A stretch of DNA of 35,642 nucleotides from Clostridiales bacterium (lineage in GTDB: Bacteria > Bacillota > Clostridia > Lachnospirales > Anaerotignaceae): the NCBI GenBank assembly GCA_019423725.1, contig JAHZAW010000029.1, positions 19,976 through 55,617 of the forward strand, written 5' to 3'. Below are positions 7,102-13,660 of this stretch, piece by piece. Within the stretch, counting starts at the first letter, position 1. Every line of letters starts with the position of its first letter. The translations under genes were made by a program, and so were the position numbers. Below the pieces are notes generated by a model. That model worked only from the letters and a program-made list of their open reading frames with translations, did not search any database and was not told the DNA's origin.

Positions 7102-7895
7102 GCTGTTTTCTTCTCCTTTTTCTCTTTAAATATTGGTATTATATTGACTATTATAAGTACAACCGTGATTATAAATATTACCAGTGTGGAAAGCGCATTT
7201 ATCGAAGGATTTATACGCTTGCTCATGGTATAAACAAGTATTGAGATGTTGCTTACTCCATTGCCCGTTACAAAGTAGGAAATTACGAAGTCGTCAAATG
7301 ACATTGTAAAGGCAATAAGCGCTCCGGAGATTATTCCGGGCATTACCTGGGGCACGATGACCTTTATGAGTGCCTGCCAGGGTGTAGCTCCCAGATCCAT
7401 GGCCGCGTCCGCCAGATTGGGGTCCAGGGAACGGAGCTTTGGCGTTACGGAAAGCATAACATAGGGTATGCAGAACATAACGTGGGCCAGAAGCAGTGTG
7501 CCGAAGCCTTTTTTAACGCCAAGGGCACTGAAAAACATCAAAAGTCCTATGGCAGTAACTATTTCCGGGTTCATGATGGGGAAATTGTTTATCTGCTCCA
7601 CGGTCTTTTTCAGTATCGGTCTTGATTTTGAAAGGCCGATGGATGTTATGGTGCCCACCACCGTGGAAATTATGGTGGAGAGCACGGCGATGGCTATGGT
7701 ATATACCACCGATTCCATCATGGTCTTATCGTTGAACATCTTTTCGTACCATCTCAGTGAAAATCCCTCCAGATGGGTAAGGGATCTGGAACCGTTAAAC
7801 GAAAAGATTATTATATAAATTATAGGTGCATAGAAAAATATCATCATAAGTATCATAAATATTTTTGAACCTATTTTTTTCTTTTCTTTCATCAT
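7098..7895 (-). CDS. potC: Spermidine/putrescine ABC transporter permease PotC
   Basis: Inner permease subunit of 265 aa with six predicted membrane helices. The cytoplasmic EAA loop LADAAMDLGATPWQALIKV, with the G followed by the PQVMPGIISG stretch, contacts the PotA ATPase. The protein starts with a basic MMKEKKK and ends with a basic tail, as usual for PotC. Its start ATG overlaps the potB stop by ATGA, and its stop overlaps the potD start the same way, so potB, potC and potD are tightly coupled. Confidence 0.95.
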   Translation of the reverse strand: MMKEKKKIGSKIFMILMMIFFYAPIIYIIIFSFNGSRSLTHLEGFSLRWYEKMFNDKTMMESVVYTIAIAVLSTIISTVVGTITSIGLSKSRPILKKTVEQINNFPIMNPEIVTAIGLLMFFSALGVKKGFGTLLLAHVMFCIPYVMLSVTPKLRSLDPNLADAAMDLGATPWQALIKVIVPQVMPGIISGALIAFTMSFDDFVISYFVTGNGVSNISILVYTMSKRINPSINALSTLVIFIITVVLIIVNIIPIFKEKKEKKTA

Positions 7896-8734
7896 CTGCT
7901 TCCTCCCTTCGCCTCAGCCGGGTCAGTATCCAGCTTTCTGGTAATGTAGAGTGAAACCATGATTATTATGGCCATTATAAGGGATATGGCACTTCCGAAG
8001 CTCCAGTCGCCTGCTGTAAGGAACTGTGTTTCGATGACATTTCCTATGAGCACATACTGTCCTCCGCCAAGAAGCTTGGGTATAAAGAAACTGGATACCG
8101 CAGGAAGGAACACAAGTGTTATGCCGCTTATGACTCCCGGAAGGCTCATGGGAAGGGTGACCTTAGTAAAACACTGGACCTTATTGGCTCCCAGGTCACT
8201 GGCCGCCTCAATATAGCTTTTATCCATCTTATCCAGGGATGAATATATCTGGAGTATCATAAACGGTATGAAGTTATACACCATTCCCAGTATTACTGCA
8301 AAATCCGTATATATCATCTTTATGGGCCCTACCCCAAAAAGCGCCAGGAAGGAATTTATTATGCCGTTATCCTGGAGTATTCCAAGCCAGGCATAGGTCC
8401 TTACCAGCATGTTTATCCAAGTGGGGAAGGTTATAAGGAGCACCAGAGCTGCCTTATGTTTGGGCTTTGACATGGCTATTATATATGCCGCGGGATAGCC
8501 TATCAAAAGACATATGACCGTGGTCAGCAGTGCCACATAAAGTGAACGGTAAAGCACGTCTGTATAGACGCTGTCACTAAAAAACCTTGTGAAGTTTGAC
8601 AGTGTGAATCTGAATGTCGTTACGTCGTTGCCCTTCTCTATGAAAGCATACATAACTATCAGGAGCATGGGCGCTACGACCATTATGGATATCCACGCCA
8701 CATATGGATATGCCATCTTTCTGAAATGATTCAT
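7892..8734 (-). CDS. potB: Spermidine/putrescine ABC transporter permease PotB
   Basis: Permease subunit of 280 aa with about six membrane helices and the EAA motif YIEAASDLGANKVQCFTKV followed by LPMSLPGVISG. It forms the membrane channel with PotC. The FPTWINMLVRTYAW segment is typical of PotB. It starts 2 bp after the potA stop with no clear ribosome binding site of its own, suggesting reinitiation after potA. Confidence 0.95.
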   Translation of the reverse strand: MNHFRKMAYPYVAWISIMVVAPMLLIVMYAFIEKGNDVTTFRFTLSNFTRFFSDSVYTDVLYRSLYVALLTTVICLLIGYPAAYIIAMSKPKHKAALVLLITFPTWINMLVRTYAWLGILQDNGIINSFLALFGVGPIKMIYTDFAVILGMVYNFIPFMILQIYSSLDKMDKSYIEAASDLGANKVQCFTKVTLPMSLPGVISGITLVFLPAVSSFFIPKLLGGGQYVLIGNVIETQFLTAGDWSFGSAISLIMAIIIMVSLYITRKLDTDPAEAKGGSR

Positions 8735-8736
8735 TT

Positions 8737-10305
8737 TCAGCCGTTGACGGACATAACGTGTATGTCCTCAGGTGTGAAGGTAAGTCCTACCTCGTCACCT
8801 ACTTCATATTTATCCGTTGTATCCACCTTATACTCATAACCTTCTGTGGCAAAGGTAACATCGTATTCGCCGGCTACGATATTGTCGGCGTCAAAGTCGT
8901 ACTCGACCTTGGTTATCTCAACGGGTGAGCCATCCTCAAGGCTCCATGCGGAAGCATTGGCCCATGTCTTGAGGTCTGTCTCAAGGGCTATGCTCTCCTT
9001 TATCTCGTCCACTGACTTGAATATGTTAACGGCGTATATCTCCTCCTGATACTCGCTGCTGGCTACCTTGTTCTGGTCAAGGACTATCATCTTGGCCGTG
9101 AAGCTGGTGCCTGCTGAAGTATAGAATGTAACGGGATATGTGCCCTTTTCAGCCTTTATATCATACTCTATCTTTGTGATGGAAACATATTCGTCCGTGG
9201 CAGGGTCCCAGGCCTGGGCCGATGCCCTGGCGATGATGTCTGCGTCGGTGAGCTCCTCCACGTCCTCGGCATCCAGCACGAAGTCATTGGCGCTCATCAT
9301 CTCTCCGGCCTTTTCATTGACTACGGGCTTTTCATCGAAAACATGCATCTTTACGGTTATGGTAGTTCCCTTTTTAGTCTCTACCACTGTCTCATAATGC
9401 ACTCCCTTGAAAAGCACCGAACGTACAACGCCTTTGAGTTTTCCCTGGCTCTTTTCCACTATGTCCAGGTCCTCGGGCCTTATGACCACCTGTATAGGCT
9501 CGTTTTCCTCAAATCCTGAGTCCACACACTCGAATTTCTTATCCTCAAACATTACCTCGAAATCCTTTATCATGACTCCATCGATAATGTTGCTCTCTCC
9601 TATGAAGTTTGCCACATATTCGTTTACGGGCTCATTGTAAATATCAGTTGGAGTTCCTATCTGCTGTATCTCCCCGTCCCTCATTACAACGATCTTATCG
9701 GACATGGTGAGGGCCTCTTCCTGGTCGTGGGTAACATATATGAATGTTATGCCCACCTCCTGCTGTATCTTTTTAAGCTCGTGCTGCATTTCCTTTCTGA
9801 GCTTAAGGTCCAGAGCTCCCAAAGGCTCGTCCAGAAGGAGCACCTTGGGCTCATTTACTAACGCCCTGGCTATGGCAACTCGCTGCTGCTGGCCGCCGCT
9901 CATTTCCGTTACGCTCCTCTTGCCGTAGTCCTCAAGACCCACGAGCTTTAACATTCGGTTTACCTTCTGTTCTATGACGTCCTTGGGCTCCTTCTTTATT
10001 TTAAGGCCAAAGGCGATGTTGTCATAAACGTTCATATGGGGGAAAAGGGCGTATTTCTGGAATACCGTGTTCAGCTCCCTCTTATAGGGTGGAACATCGG
10101 TTATGTCCTCGTTGTCAAATATGACCTGTCCCTCGTTCTGGCGCAGGAATCCTCCAAGGATCCTTAAAAGAGTAGTTTTTCCGCAGCCCGAAGGACCAAG
10201 CAGAGTAACAAACTCATTTTCGTAAATATCAAGATTTATGCCCTTCAGCACTATCTGTCCGTCAAATTCCTTGACTATGTTTTTGAACTGTATAAGTTTA
10301 TTCAT
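8737..10305 (-). CDS. potA: Spermidine/putrescine ABC transporter ATP-binding protein with repeat insertion in its TOBE domain
   Basis: The ATPase part is complete and canonical: Walker A GPSGCGKTT (37-45), Q-loop Q83, signature SGGQQQR (136-142), Walker B LLLDEP (157-161) and switch H193. PotA is normally about 350-380 aa; this one is 522. The TOBE region begins as usual (VIRPEDLDIV near 274-283, GVVRSVLFKGVHYE near 292-305) and its last strands appear only at the end (EVGDEVGLTFTPEDIHVM, 501-518). Between them lie two tandem repeats of about 85 aa (313-394 and 399-485), each ending in the pattern VxITKxEYD...GxYxVTF. That ending resembles bacterial Ig-like beta-sandwich domains usually found outside the cell. 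The start is supported by AGGAGG 7 bases upstream. Confidence 0.95.
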   Translation of the reverse strand: MNKLIQFKNIVKEFDGQIVLKGINLDIYENEFVTLLGPSGCGKTTLLRILGGFLRQNEGQVIFDNEDITDVPPYKRELNTVFQKYALFPHMNVYDNIAFGLKIKKEPKDVIEQKVNRMLKLVGLEDYGKRSVTEMSGGQQQRVAIARALVNEPKVLLLDEPLGALDLKLRKEMQHELKKIQQEVGITFIYVTHDQEEALTMSDKIVVMRDGEIQQIGTPTDIYNEPVNEYVANFIGESNIIDGVMIKDFEVMFEDKKFECVDSGFEENEPIQVVIRPEDLDIVEKSQGKLKGVVRSVLFKGVHYETVVETKKGTTITVKMHVFDEKPVVNEKAGEMMSANDFVLDAEDVEELTDADIIARASAQAWDPATDEYVSITKIEYDIKAEKGTYPVTFYTSAGTSFTAKMIVLDQNKVASSEYQEEIYAVNIFKSVDEIKESIALETDLKTWANASAWSLEDGSPVEITKVEYDFDADNIVAGEYDVTFATEGYEYKVDTTDKYEVGDEVGLTFTPEDIHVMSVNG

Positions 10306-10314
10306 ACTGTCCTC

Positions 10315-10848
10315 CTAAAAAAGCGGGGGTGTGGATACCCAAATGATCTTTGCCGTTGTTTTTTTATCATTGGTGATATAGTGGAAGTCCTTTCCAGTCA
10401 TATAGAAAGTCTCGCCCTTTTTCACCGTATACCTTTTATCTCCTGCCACCAGTGTTGCCGTTCCCTCGACAACATATCCGAACTCCTCGCCGCCATGGGG
10501 ATTGACACTGAATGACTTTCCTCCCTGGGGTATCTCGATGAGTATTGGCTCCATATCGTTTTTCTGGGTGTTTGGAACTATCCAGTTTATGGTGCATTCG
10601 TCCCTCTCATCCACAAAAAAGTCCTTCTTCTGGAATACAGTCTTTTCGTCCTTTTCCTCTTTGAAAAAGTCTGATAAGGAACTGCCCAGTGCTTCCAGAA
10701 TGTCCTCCAGGGTCGATATTGACGGAGATGTAAGGTTCCTCTCCAGCTGTGAGAGGAATCCCTTCGTCAGCTCGCTTCTGCTTGCCAGTTCTTCAAGGGT
10801 GAGGCCGTTCTGGATACGGAGCTGCTTTATTTTATGTCCGATATCCAT
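10315..10848 (-). CDS. XRE family regulator with C-terminal cupin domain (polyamine operon regulator)
   Basis: 177 aa. Residues 5-60 form an XRE helix-turn-helix (LTLEELASRSELTKGFLSQLERNLTSPSISTL, in part). Residues 100-172 form a small cupin barrel (GGKSFSVNPHGGEEFGYVVEG and KKGETFYMTGKDFHYI, in part), the likely effector-binding site. The arrangement resembles PuuR-type regulators. It is the first gene of the potABCD operon, and its stop codon lies in the potA ribosome binding site. Sensing polyamine or a related metabolite and repressing its own operon is inferred from position; two direct repeats downstream of its promoter are candidate operator sites. The start is supported by AAAGGAG. 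Confidence 0.93.
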   Translation of the reverse strand: MDIGHKIKQLRIQNGLTLEELASRSELTKGFLSQLERNLTSPSISTLEDILEALGSSLSDFFKEEKDEKTVFQKKDFFVDERDECTINWIVPNTQKNDMEPILIEIPQGGKSFSVNPHGGEEFGYVVEGTATLVAGDKRYTVKKGETFYMTGKDFHYITNDKKTTAKIIWVSTPPLF

Positions 10849-10868
10849 ATTAACGCTCCTTTATAAAT

Positions 10869-10897
10869 ACTAAACAAAACTATTAATAACACTAAAC
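10869..10897 (-). promoter_or_regulatory. Candidate operator: two direct repeats GTTTAGT, 22 bp apart
   Basis: On the minus strand GTTTAGT occurs at 10897-10891 and again at 10875-10869, two helical turns apart. Both lie immediately downstream of the predicted start site of the regulator-pot operon and before its ribosome binding site. Autorepression by the XRE/cupin protein is inferred. Confidence 0.45.
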
Positions 10898-10905
10898 CGA
10901 ATTAC

Positions 10906-10933
10906 ATTATACATTATTTTTCATGGATTGCAA
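10906..10933 (-). promoter_or_regulatory. SigA promoter of the regulator-potABCD operon
   Basis: TTGCAA (10933-10928), 16 bp, TATAAT (10911-10906) on the minus strand. The predicted start is about 10899, some 50 nt before the regulator ATG. Confidence 0.65.
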
Positions 10934-10992
10934 GTATATTAAATAAAAAATTCGATTTATTAAACTTTTTATATGATTAAACAAAAAGTTAT

Positions 10993-11033
10993 GTGACACT
11001 GTCACTGAACTTATACAAAATTAAGTATATAAT
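10993..11033 (+). promoter_or_regulatory. trxA promoter with Crp-type palindrome GTGACACTGTCAC
   Basis: -10 box TATAAT (11028-11033), 17 bp after a weak -35 box CTGAAC (11005-11010). A perfect 13-bp palindrome GTGAC-ACT-GTCAC (10993-11005) ends on the first base of the -35 box. Its centre is about 41 bp before the predicted start (about 11040), the class II position of Crp/Fnr activators. The poor -35 box fits activator dependence. A palindrome with the same spacing lies at 16726-16738. Confidence 0.6.
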
Positions 11034-11096
11034 GAGGCCATAAAAGATAAACAAAGTCCAATCGGACATAAACTTAAAGAAAAAGGAGAGATAGCA

Positions 11097-11408
11097 ATGA
11101 CAGCTTTAAAAATAACAAAAGACAACTTCAAAAAAGAGATCCTTGAATCCGATAGACCCGTACTCCTTGATTTCTGGGCAGCATGGTGCGGACCCTGCAG
11201 AATGGTATCACCCGTTGTGGATATGCTGGCAGAGGAAAACCCCGATATCAAAGTCGGAAAGGTAAACGTAGACGAACAGCAGGAACTGGCTTCAGCCTTC
11301 GGTGTTATGAGCATCCCCACCCTCGTAGCCGTAAAGGATGGAAAAGAAGTTAACAGGATCGTCGGAGCAGTACCCAAGGACACAATACTTAAAATGTTAG
11401 GCAAATGA
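11097..11408 (+). CDS. trxA: Thioredoxin
   Basis: 103-aa cytosolic thiol-disulfide carrier of standard length. It has the WCGPC active site (C31, C34), the buried Asp in LLDFWA (D25), and the cis-proline motif SIPTL. It would be reduced by the TrxB encoded at 17006-17926 and would recycle enzymes such as MsrA. The start is supported by AAGGAGAG. It is monocistronic, with a candidate Crp-type activator site in its promoter and an unusual C-rich tail after the gene. Confidence 0.97.
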   Translation: MTALKITKDNFKKEILESDRPVLLDFWAAWCGPCRMVSPVVDMLAEENPDIKVGKVNVDEQQELASAFGVMSIPTLVAVKDGKEVNRIVGAVPKDTILKMLGK

Positions 11409-11424
11409 TTTAGAACTTTATTAT

Positions 11425-11612
11425 CCCCCAATATTTAAAGGAACGATCATCCCCCTAAATAATAAAAATCAGCAAAAACCAATAAAAATCATAAAGGAAC
11501 ATAAACAAAACCAAAAAGGCCTGAAACGGCCAGAGAACTATAAACATTTATATTCACGAATAAATCCCCCTTTCAAAAATACGACGGTATGCCCCCACAT
11601 ACCGTCTTTTTT
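11425..11612 (+). ncRNA. Candidate C-rich small RNA or 3' UTR of trxA
   Basis: Noncoding stretch between the trxA stop and the terminator at 11583-11612. It is A-rich and mostly unstructured apart from a small GGCC-tgaaac-GGCC hairpin. It carries four CCCCC tracts: 11425-11429, 11451-11455, 11566-11570, and in the terminator loop (11592-11596). The first three are preceded by AT and two read TCCCCCT. Unpaired UCCCC motifs are the targeting elements of several Firmicute sRNAs that bind Shine-Dalgarno sequences. Whether this is an independent RNA or one processed from trxA mRNA is not visible. Confidence 0.4.
11583..11612 (+). terminator. Intrinsic terminator downstream of trxA
   Basis: 9-bp stem GACGGTATG / CATACCGTC with loop CCCCCA, followed by TTTTTT. 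Confidence 0.85.
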
Positions 11613-11646
11613 CATTTACTCAGTTTTTGCTCAGTTATATGTTTTA

Positions 11647-11675
11647 TTGTGTCCCACGGCCTTCGGTGGTATAAT
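11647..11675 (+). promoter_or_regulatory. SigA promoter upstream of the CD3324-type gene
   Basis: TTGTGT (11647-11652), 17 bp, TATAAT (11670-11675). The spacer contains CCAC...GTGG arms that could be an operator. The predicted start is about 11682, giving a leader of about 155 nt before the ATG at 11839. Confidence 0.65.
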
Positions 11676-11706
11676 GGGGCCATCAAATATGAAAAGAAGT
11701 GGTTTT

Positions 11707-11769
11707 ATGAAACTCAACGAAGATATCCTCCGTGCAAAGCCAGCTGGATGCGACACTTGCATGGAGTAG
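11707..11769 (+). CDS. Possible 20-aa leader peptide
   Basis: Short frame from an ATG 4 bases after AAGTGG, ending at TAG 11769; an earlier in-frame ATG lies at 11689. The peptide ends ...GCDTCME. It lies in the leader of the CD3324-type gene and in the same frame. The DNA around its stop can form a hairpin with arms ATGCGAC (11748-11754) and GTCGCAT (11774-11780), flanked by AGCC/GGCT. It may be a regulatory leader peptide or chance. Confidence 0.25.
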   Translation: MKLNEDILRAKPAGCDTCME

Positions 11770-11838
11770 TATAGTCGCATATATGCCGGCTCATATCCAG
11801 AAACCTTTAAAATAATGATATTTATGGAGGAAGCCGGA

Positions 11839-12111
11839 ATGAAATATATAAACGCCAGGGATGTCCTTCCCGAACATCTTATAAAGACCCTCCAGGACTA
11901 TATCCAGGGAGGATATATCTATATACCCTCCGACGCCTCAAGGCAGAAAAGCTGGGGAGAGGCTTCGGGATACCGTCTGGAACTGGAAAAGCGCAACAGG
12001 GACATCATCCTTGACCGCAGAAATGGCATGTCCGCTGAGGAACTGTCGGAAAAATACCATCTGTCGGTATATGCCATAAGAAAAATAATATACAGAAAAT
12101 ATGATAAATAG
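11839..12111 (+). CDS. CD3324-type small putative DNA-binding protein
   Basis: 90 aa. The pattern MKYINARDVLPEHLIKTLQ (start), YIYIPSD, SWGEASGYRLELEKRNRDI and the C-terminal LSEKYHLSVYAIRKIIYR match the CD3324 family. The C-terminal part reads as a helix-turn-helix related to Mor/sigma-4-like regulators, so a transcription factor role is plausible but not demonstrated. The ATG at 11839 is chosen because GGAGG lies 9-10 bases upstream. It is followed by its own terminator and sits before the Ntn-hydrolase/acetyltransferase pair. Confidence 0.85.
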   Translation: MKYINARDVLPEHLIKTLQDYIQGGYIYIPSDASRQKSWGEASGYRLELEKRNRDIILDRRNGMSAEELSEKYHLSVYAIRKIIYRKYDK

Positions 12112-12122
12112 ATCAACGATTT

Positions 12123-12151
12123 GGAGCTGTCCTTTGGGCAGCTCCTTTTTT
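12123..12151 (+). terminator. Intrinsic terminator of the CD3324-type gene
   Basis: Stem GGAGCTG(T)CC / GG(G)CAGCTCC with a 3-nt loop, followed by TTTTTT. Confidence 0.85.
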
Positions 12152-12158
12152 ATACACT

Positions 12159-12187
12159 TTGGTTCTGTACGGTACTTTATATATAAA
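12159..12187 (+). promoter_or_regulatory. Probable promoter of the Ntn hydrolase operon
   Basis: TTGGTT (12159-12164), 17 bp, TATAAA (12182-12187), about 50 bp before the start codon at 12236. Confidence 0.4.
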
Positions 12188-12235
12188 TCCTGTCCTTTAG
12201 GGTCTATCATCAAATAAAAACAGGATGTGATAAAT

Positions 12236-12925
12236 ATGTGTACAAGATTTATTTACAGGGGAGAGGACATAATAACGGCCTTTAACTTTGATATAGACAC
12301 CGATGTATGGAAGCACCGGGTCATTACTGACAGGGACAGGTTTTACATCGGAATAATGCGTCCCGACGGGCTTTACCACTCCTACCATGGTGTGAACAAA
12401 AACGGAAACGCCGGCACCCTGCTCTATGTCCATGAAAACGAAAAGGGGACATACTTACCAAAATCCCCTGCCATATCTGACCTGACGGAAAAATTCATAA
12501 GGGCTGAGCTGTCCTTTGATGATGTACTGGATATATTGAAAAGGGAGCGTATAGTCTATGCTGCCGACGCCTCCATGCAGGCCATGCTGACGGACAAAAA
12601 CGGCCGTGCCCTCATCATAGAGCCTGGCATAGGATACCGTCTGGAATATTCCAGGTACACCCTTATGACCAATTACTCCCTGCTGGACCCAGGGTCTACC
12701 AAAGATTTCATAGTTCCCGGGGATGACAGATATGAAAGGGCCCTTGAGCTTTTAGATGAGGGAAAAGACGATTTTGGCATACCGGATGCCTTTGATATAC
12801 TCAGGGCCGTGAAACAGGAAGGTCCATGGGCCACAAGGGTGTCCTTTGCATATTCAGTCAGGGAAAACACTGTATACTACACCGAAAACAATGACTTTGA
12901 GCATATAAGAAAATACGATCTCTAA
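12236..12925 (+). CDS. Ntn-hydrolase, linear amide C-N hydrolase (choloylglycine hydrolase/penicillin acylase-like)
   Basis: 229 aa. The ATG at 12236 puts Cys at position 2 (MCTRF), the autocatalytically exposed nucleophile of this N-terminal-nucleophile family. Further family marks are the AFNFD segment (N17, D19), GVNKNGNAG (52-60), the LMTNYSLLDPG loop (143-153, conserved Asn146) and RVSFAYSV...VYYTENN near the C-terminus. The protein is shorter than bile-salt hydrolases and penicillin V acylases (about 320 aa) and closer to small acyltransferase/carcinine-hydrolase types, so the amide substrate is unknown. Its stop overlaps the ribosome binding site of the acetyltransferase, so they form an operon. 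Confidence 0.8.
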   Translation: MCTRFIYRGEDIITAFNFDIDTDVWKHRVITDRDRFYIGIMRPDGLYHSYHGVNKNGNAGTLLYVHENEKGTYLPKSPAISDLTEKFIRAELSFDDVLDILKRERIVYAADASMQAMLTDKNGRALIIEPGIGYRLEYSRYTLMTNYSLLDPGSTKDFIVPGDDRYERALELLDEGKDDFGIPDAFDILRAVKQEGPWATRVSFAYSVRENTVYYTENNDFEHIRKYDL

Positions 12926-12938
12926 AGGAGGCTTTTAT

Positions 12939-13568
12939 ATGGACCCGGACAAATTATATCCCAGGACAGGAGATCTTCAGACCATATATCTTAAAAACGC
13001 TGTGCATGACCCGTCCATCATAGTCGGTGACTACACCATATACAATGATTTTGAACGTGACCCCAGGGGATTTGAGAAAAACAATGTGTTATACCACTAT
13101 CCCATAAACAAAGACCGTCTTATCATAGGAAAATTCTGCTCCATTGCCTGCGGGGCAAAATTTTTATTCAACAGCGCCAACCACAGTCTTTTATCCCTGT
13201 CCACCTATCCATTTCCCATATTTTATGAGGAATGGGGGCTCGATATAAAAGATGTGGCATCGGCCTGGGACAACAGGGGGAACATAACCATAGGCAATGA
13301 CGTATGGATAGGTTATGGGGCCATCATACTCTCCGGCGTCACCATAGGAGACGGTGCCATAGTCGGCGCCCATTCCCTTGTGACAAAGGATATACCTCCC
13401 TACACCATCGCCGGCGGTGTACCGGCCAGGCCCATAAGGAAACGTTTTTCCGAAGAAAAAATATCGGAGCTTATGAAAATGAAATGGTGGGACTGGAACG
13501 AAGATAAGATACTTAAAAATTTAGGATATATAAGGTCGGGAGACCTCCCTCCAAATAAAGGACTGTAA
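12939..13568 (+). CDS. Vat/CatB-like hexapeptide xenobiotic acetyltransferase
   Basis: 209-aa left-handed beta-helix acetyltransferase, the length of streptogramin A acetyltransferases. Catalytic His82 lies in FNSANHSLLSLSTYPF, the signature of the XAT class. Hexapeptide repeats run about 112-160 (ITIGNDVWIGYGAIILSGV and GDGAIVGAHSLVTKDI, in part), ending in the usual IAGGVPARPIRKRF. These enzymes transfer acetyl from acetyl-CoA to a hydroxyl of drugs such as virginiamycin M or chloramphenicol. Chromosomal relatives often have unknown substrates, so resistance is not claimed. AGGAGG precedes the ATG; it is co-transcribed with the Ntn hydrolase. Confidence 0.9.
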   Translation: MDPDKLYPRTGDLQTIYLKNAVHDPSIIVGDYTIYNDFERDPRGFEKNNVLYHYPINKDRLIIGKFCSIACGAKFLFNSANHSLLSLSTYPFPIFYEEWGLDIKDVASAWDNRGNITIGNDVWIGYGAIILSGVTIGDGAIVGAHSLVTKDIPPYTIAGGVPARPIRKRFSEEKISELMKMKWWDWNEDKILKNLGYIRSGDLPPNKGL

Positions 13569-13605
13569 TTTTTCCATCGAAAATAAATTTATCCAAAATA
13601 TCCTA

Positions 13606-13636
13606 TTGACTCTTACGCTGCGTAATGGATTATAGT
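13606..13636 (+). promoter_or_regulatory. MerR-type promoter/operator with 19-bp spacer
   Basis: TTGACT (13606-13611), 19 bp, TATAGT (13631-13636). The over-long spacer contains the perfect palindrome TTACGC-T-GCGTAA (13613-13625). This is the classic operator layout of MerR-family activators, which untwist the DNA. It lies directly before the MerR gene, so autoregulation is expected. Confidence 0.85.
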
Positions 13637-13660
13637 AAACGTATCAAAGGAGGGCGGCAT

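Noticed and set aside
12187..12226. Inverted repeat ATCCTGT / ACAGGAT whose second arm covers the AGGA before the Ntn hydrolase gene (possible RBS-sequestering hairpin)
   Set aside because: The predicted start site (about 12194) leaves the first arm untranscribed, and the loop of 26 nt is long; it may only be a DNA-level repeat.
12939..13568. Calling the acetyltransferase an acquired resistance gene (vat)
   Set aside because: Codon use and spacing match the neighbours, there is no mobile element nearby, and chromosomal relatives often have unknown substrates.
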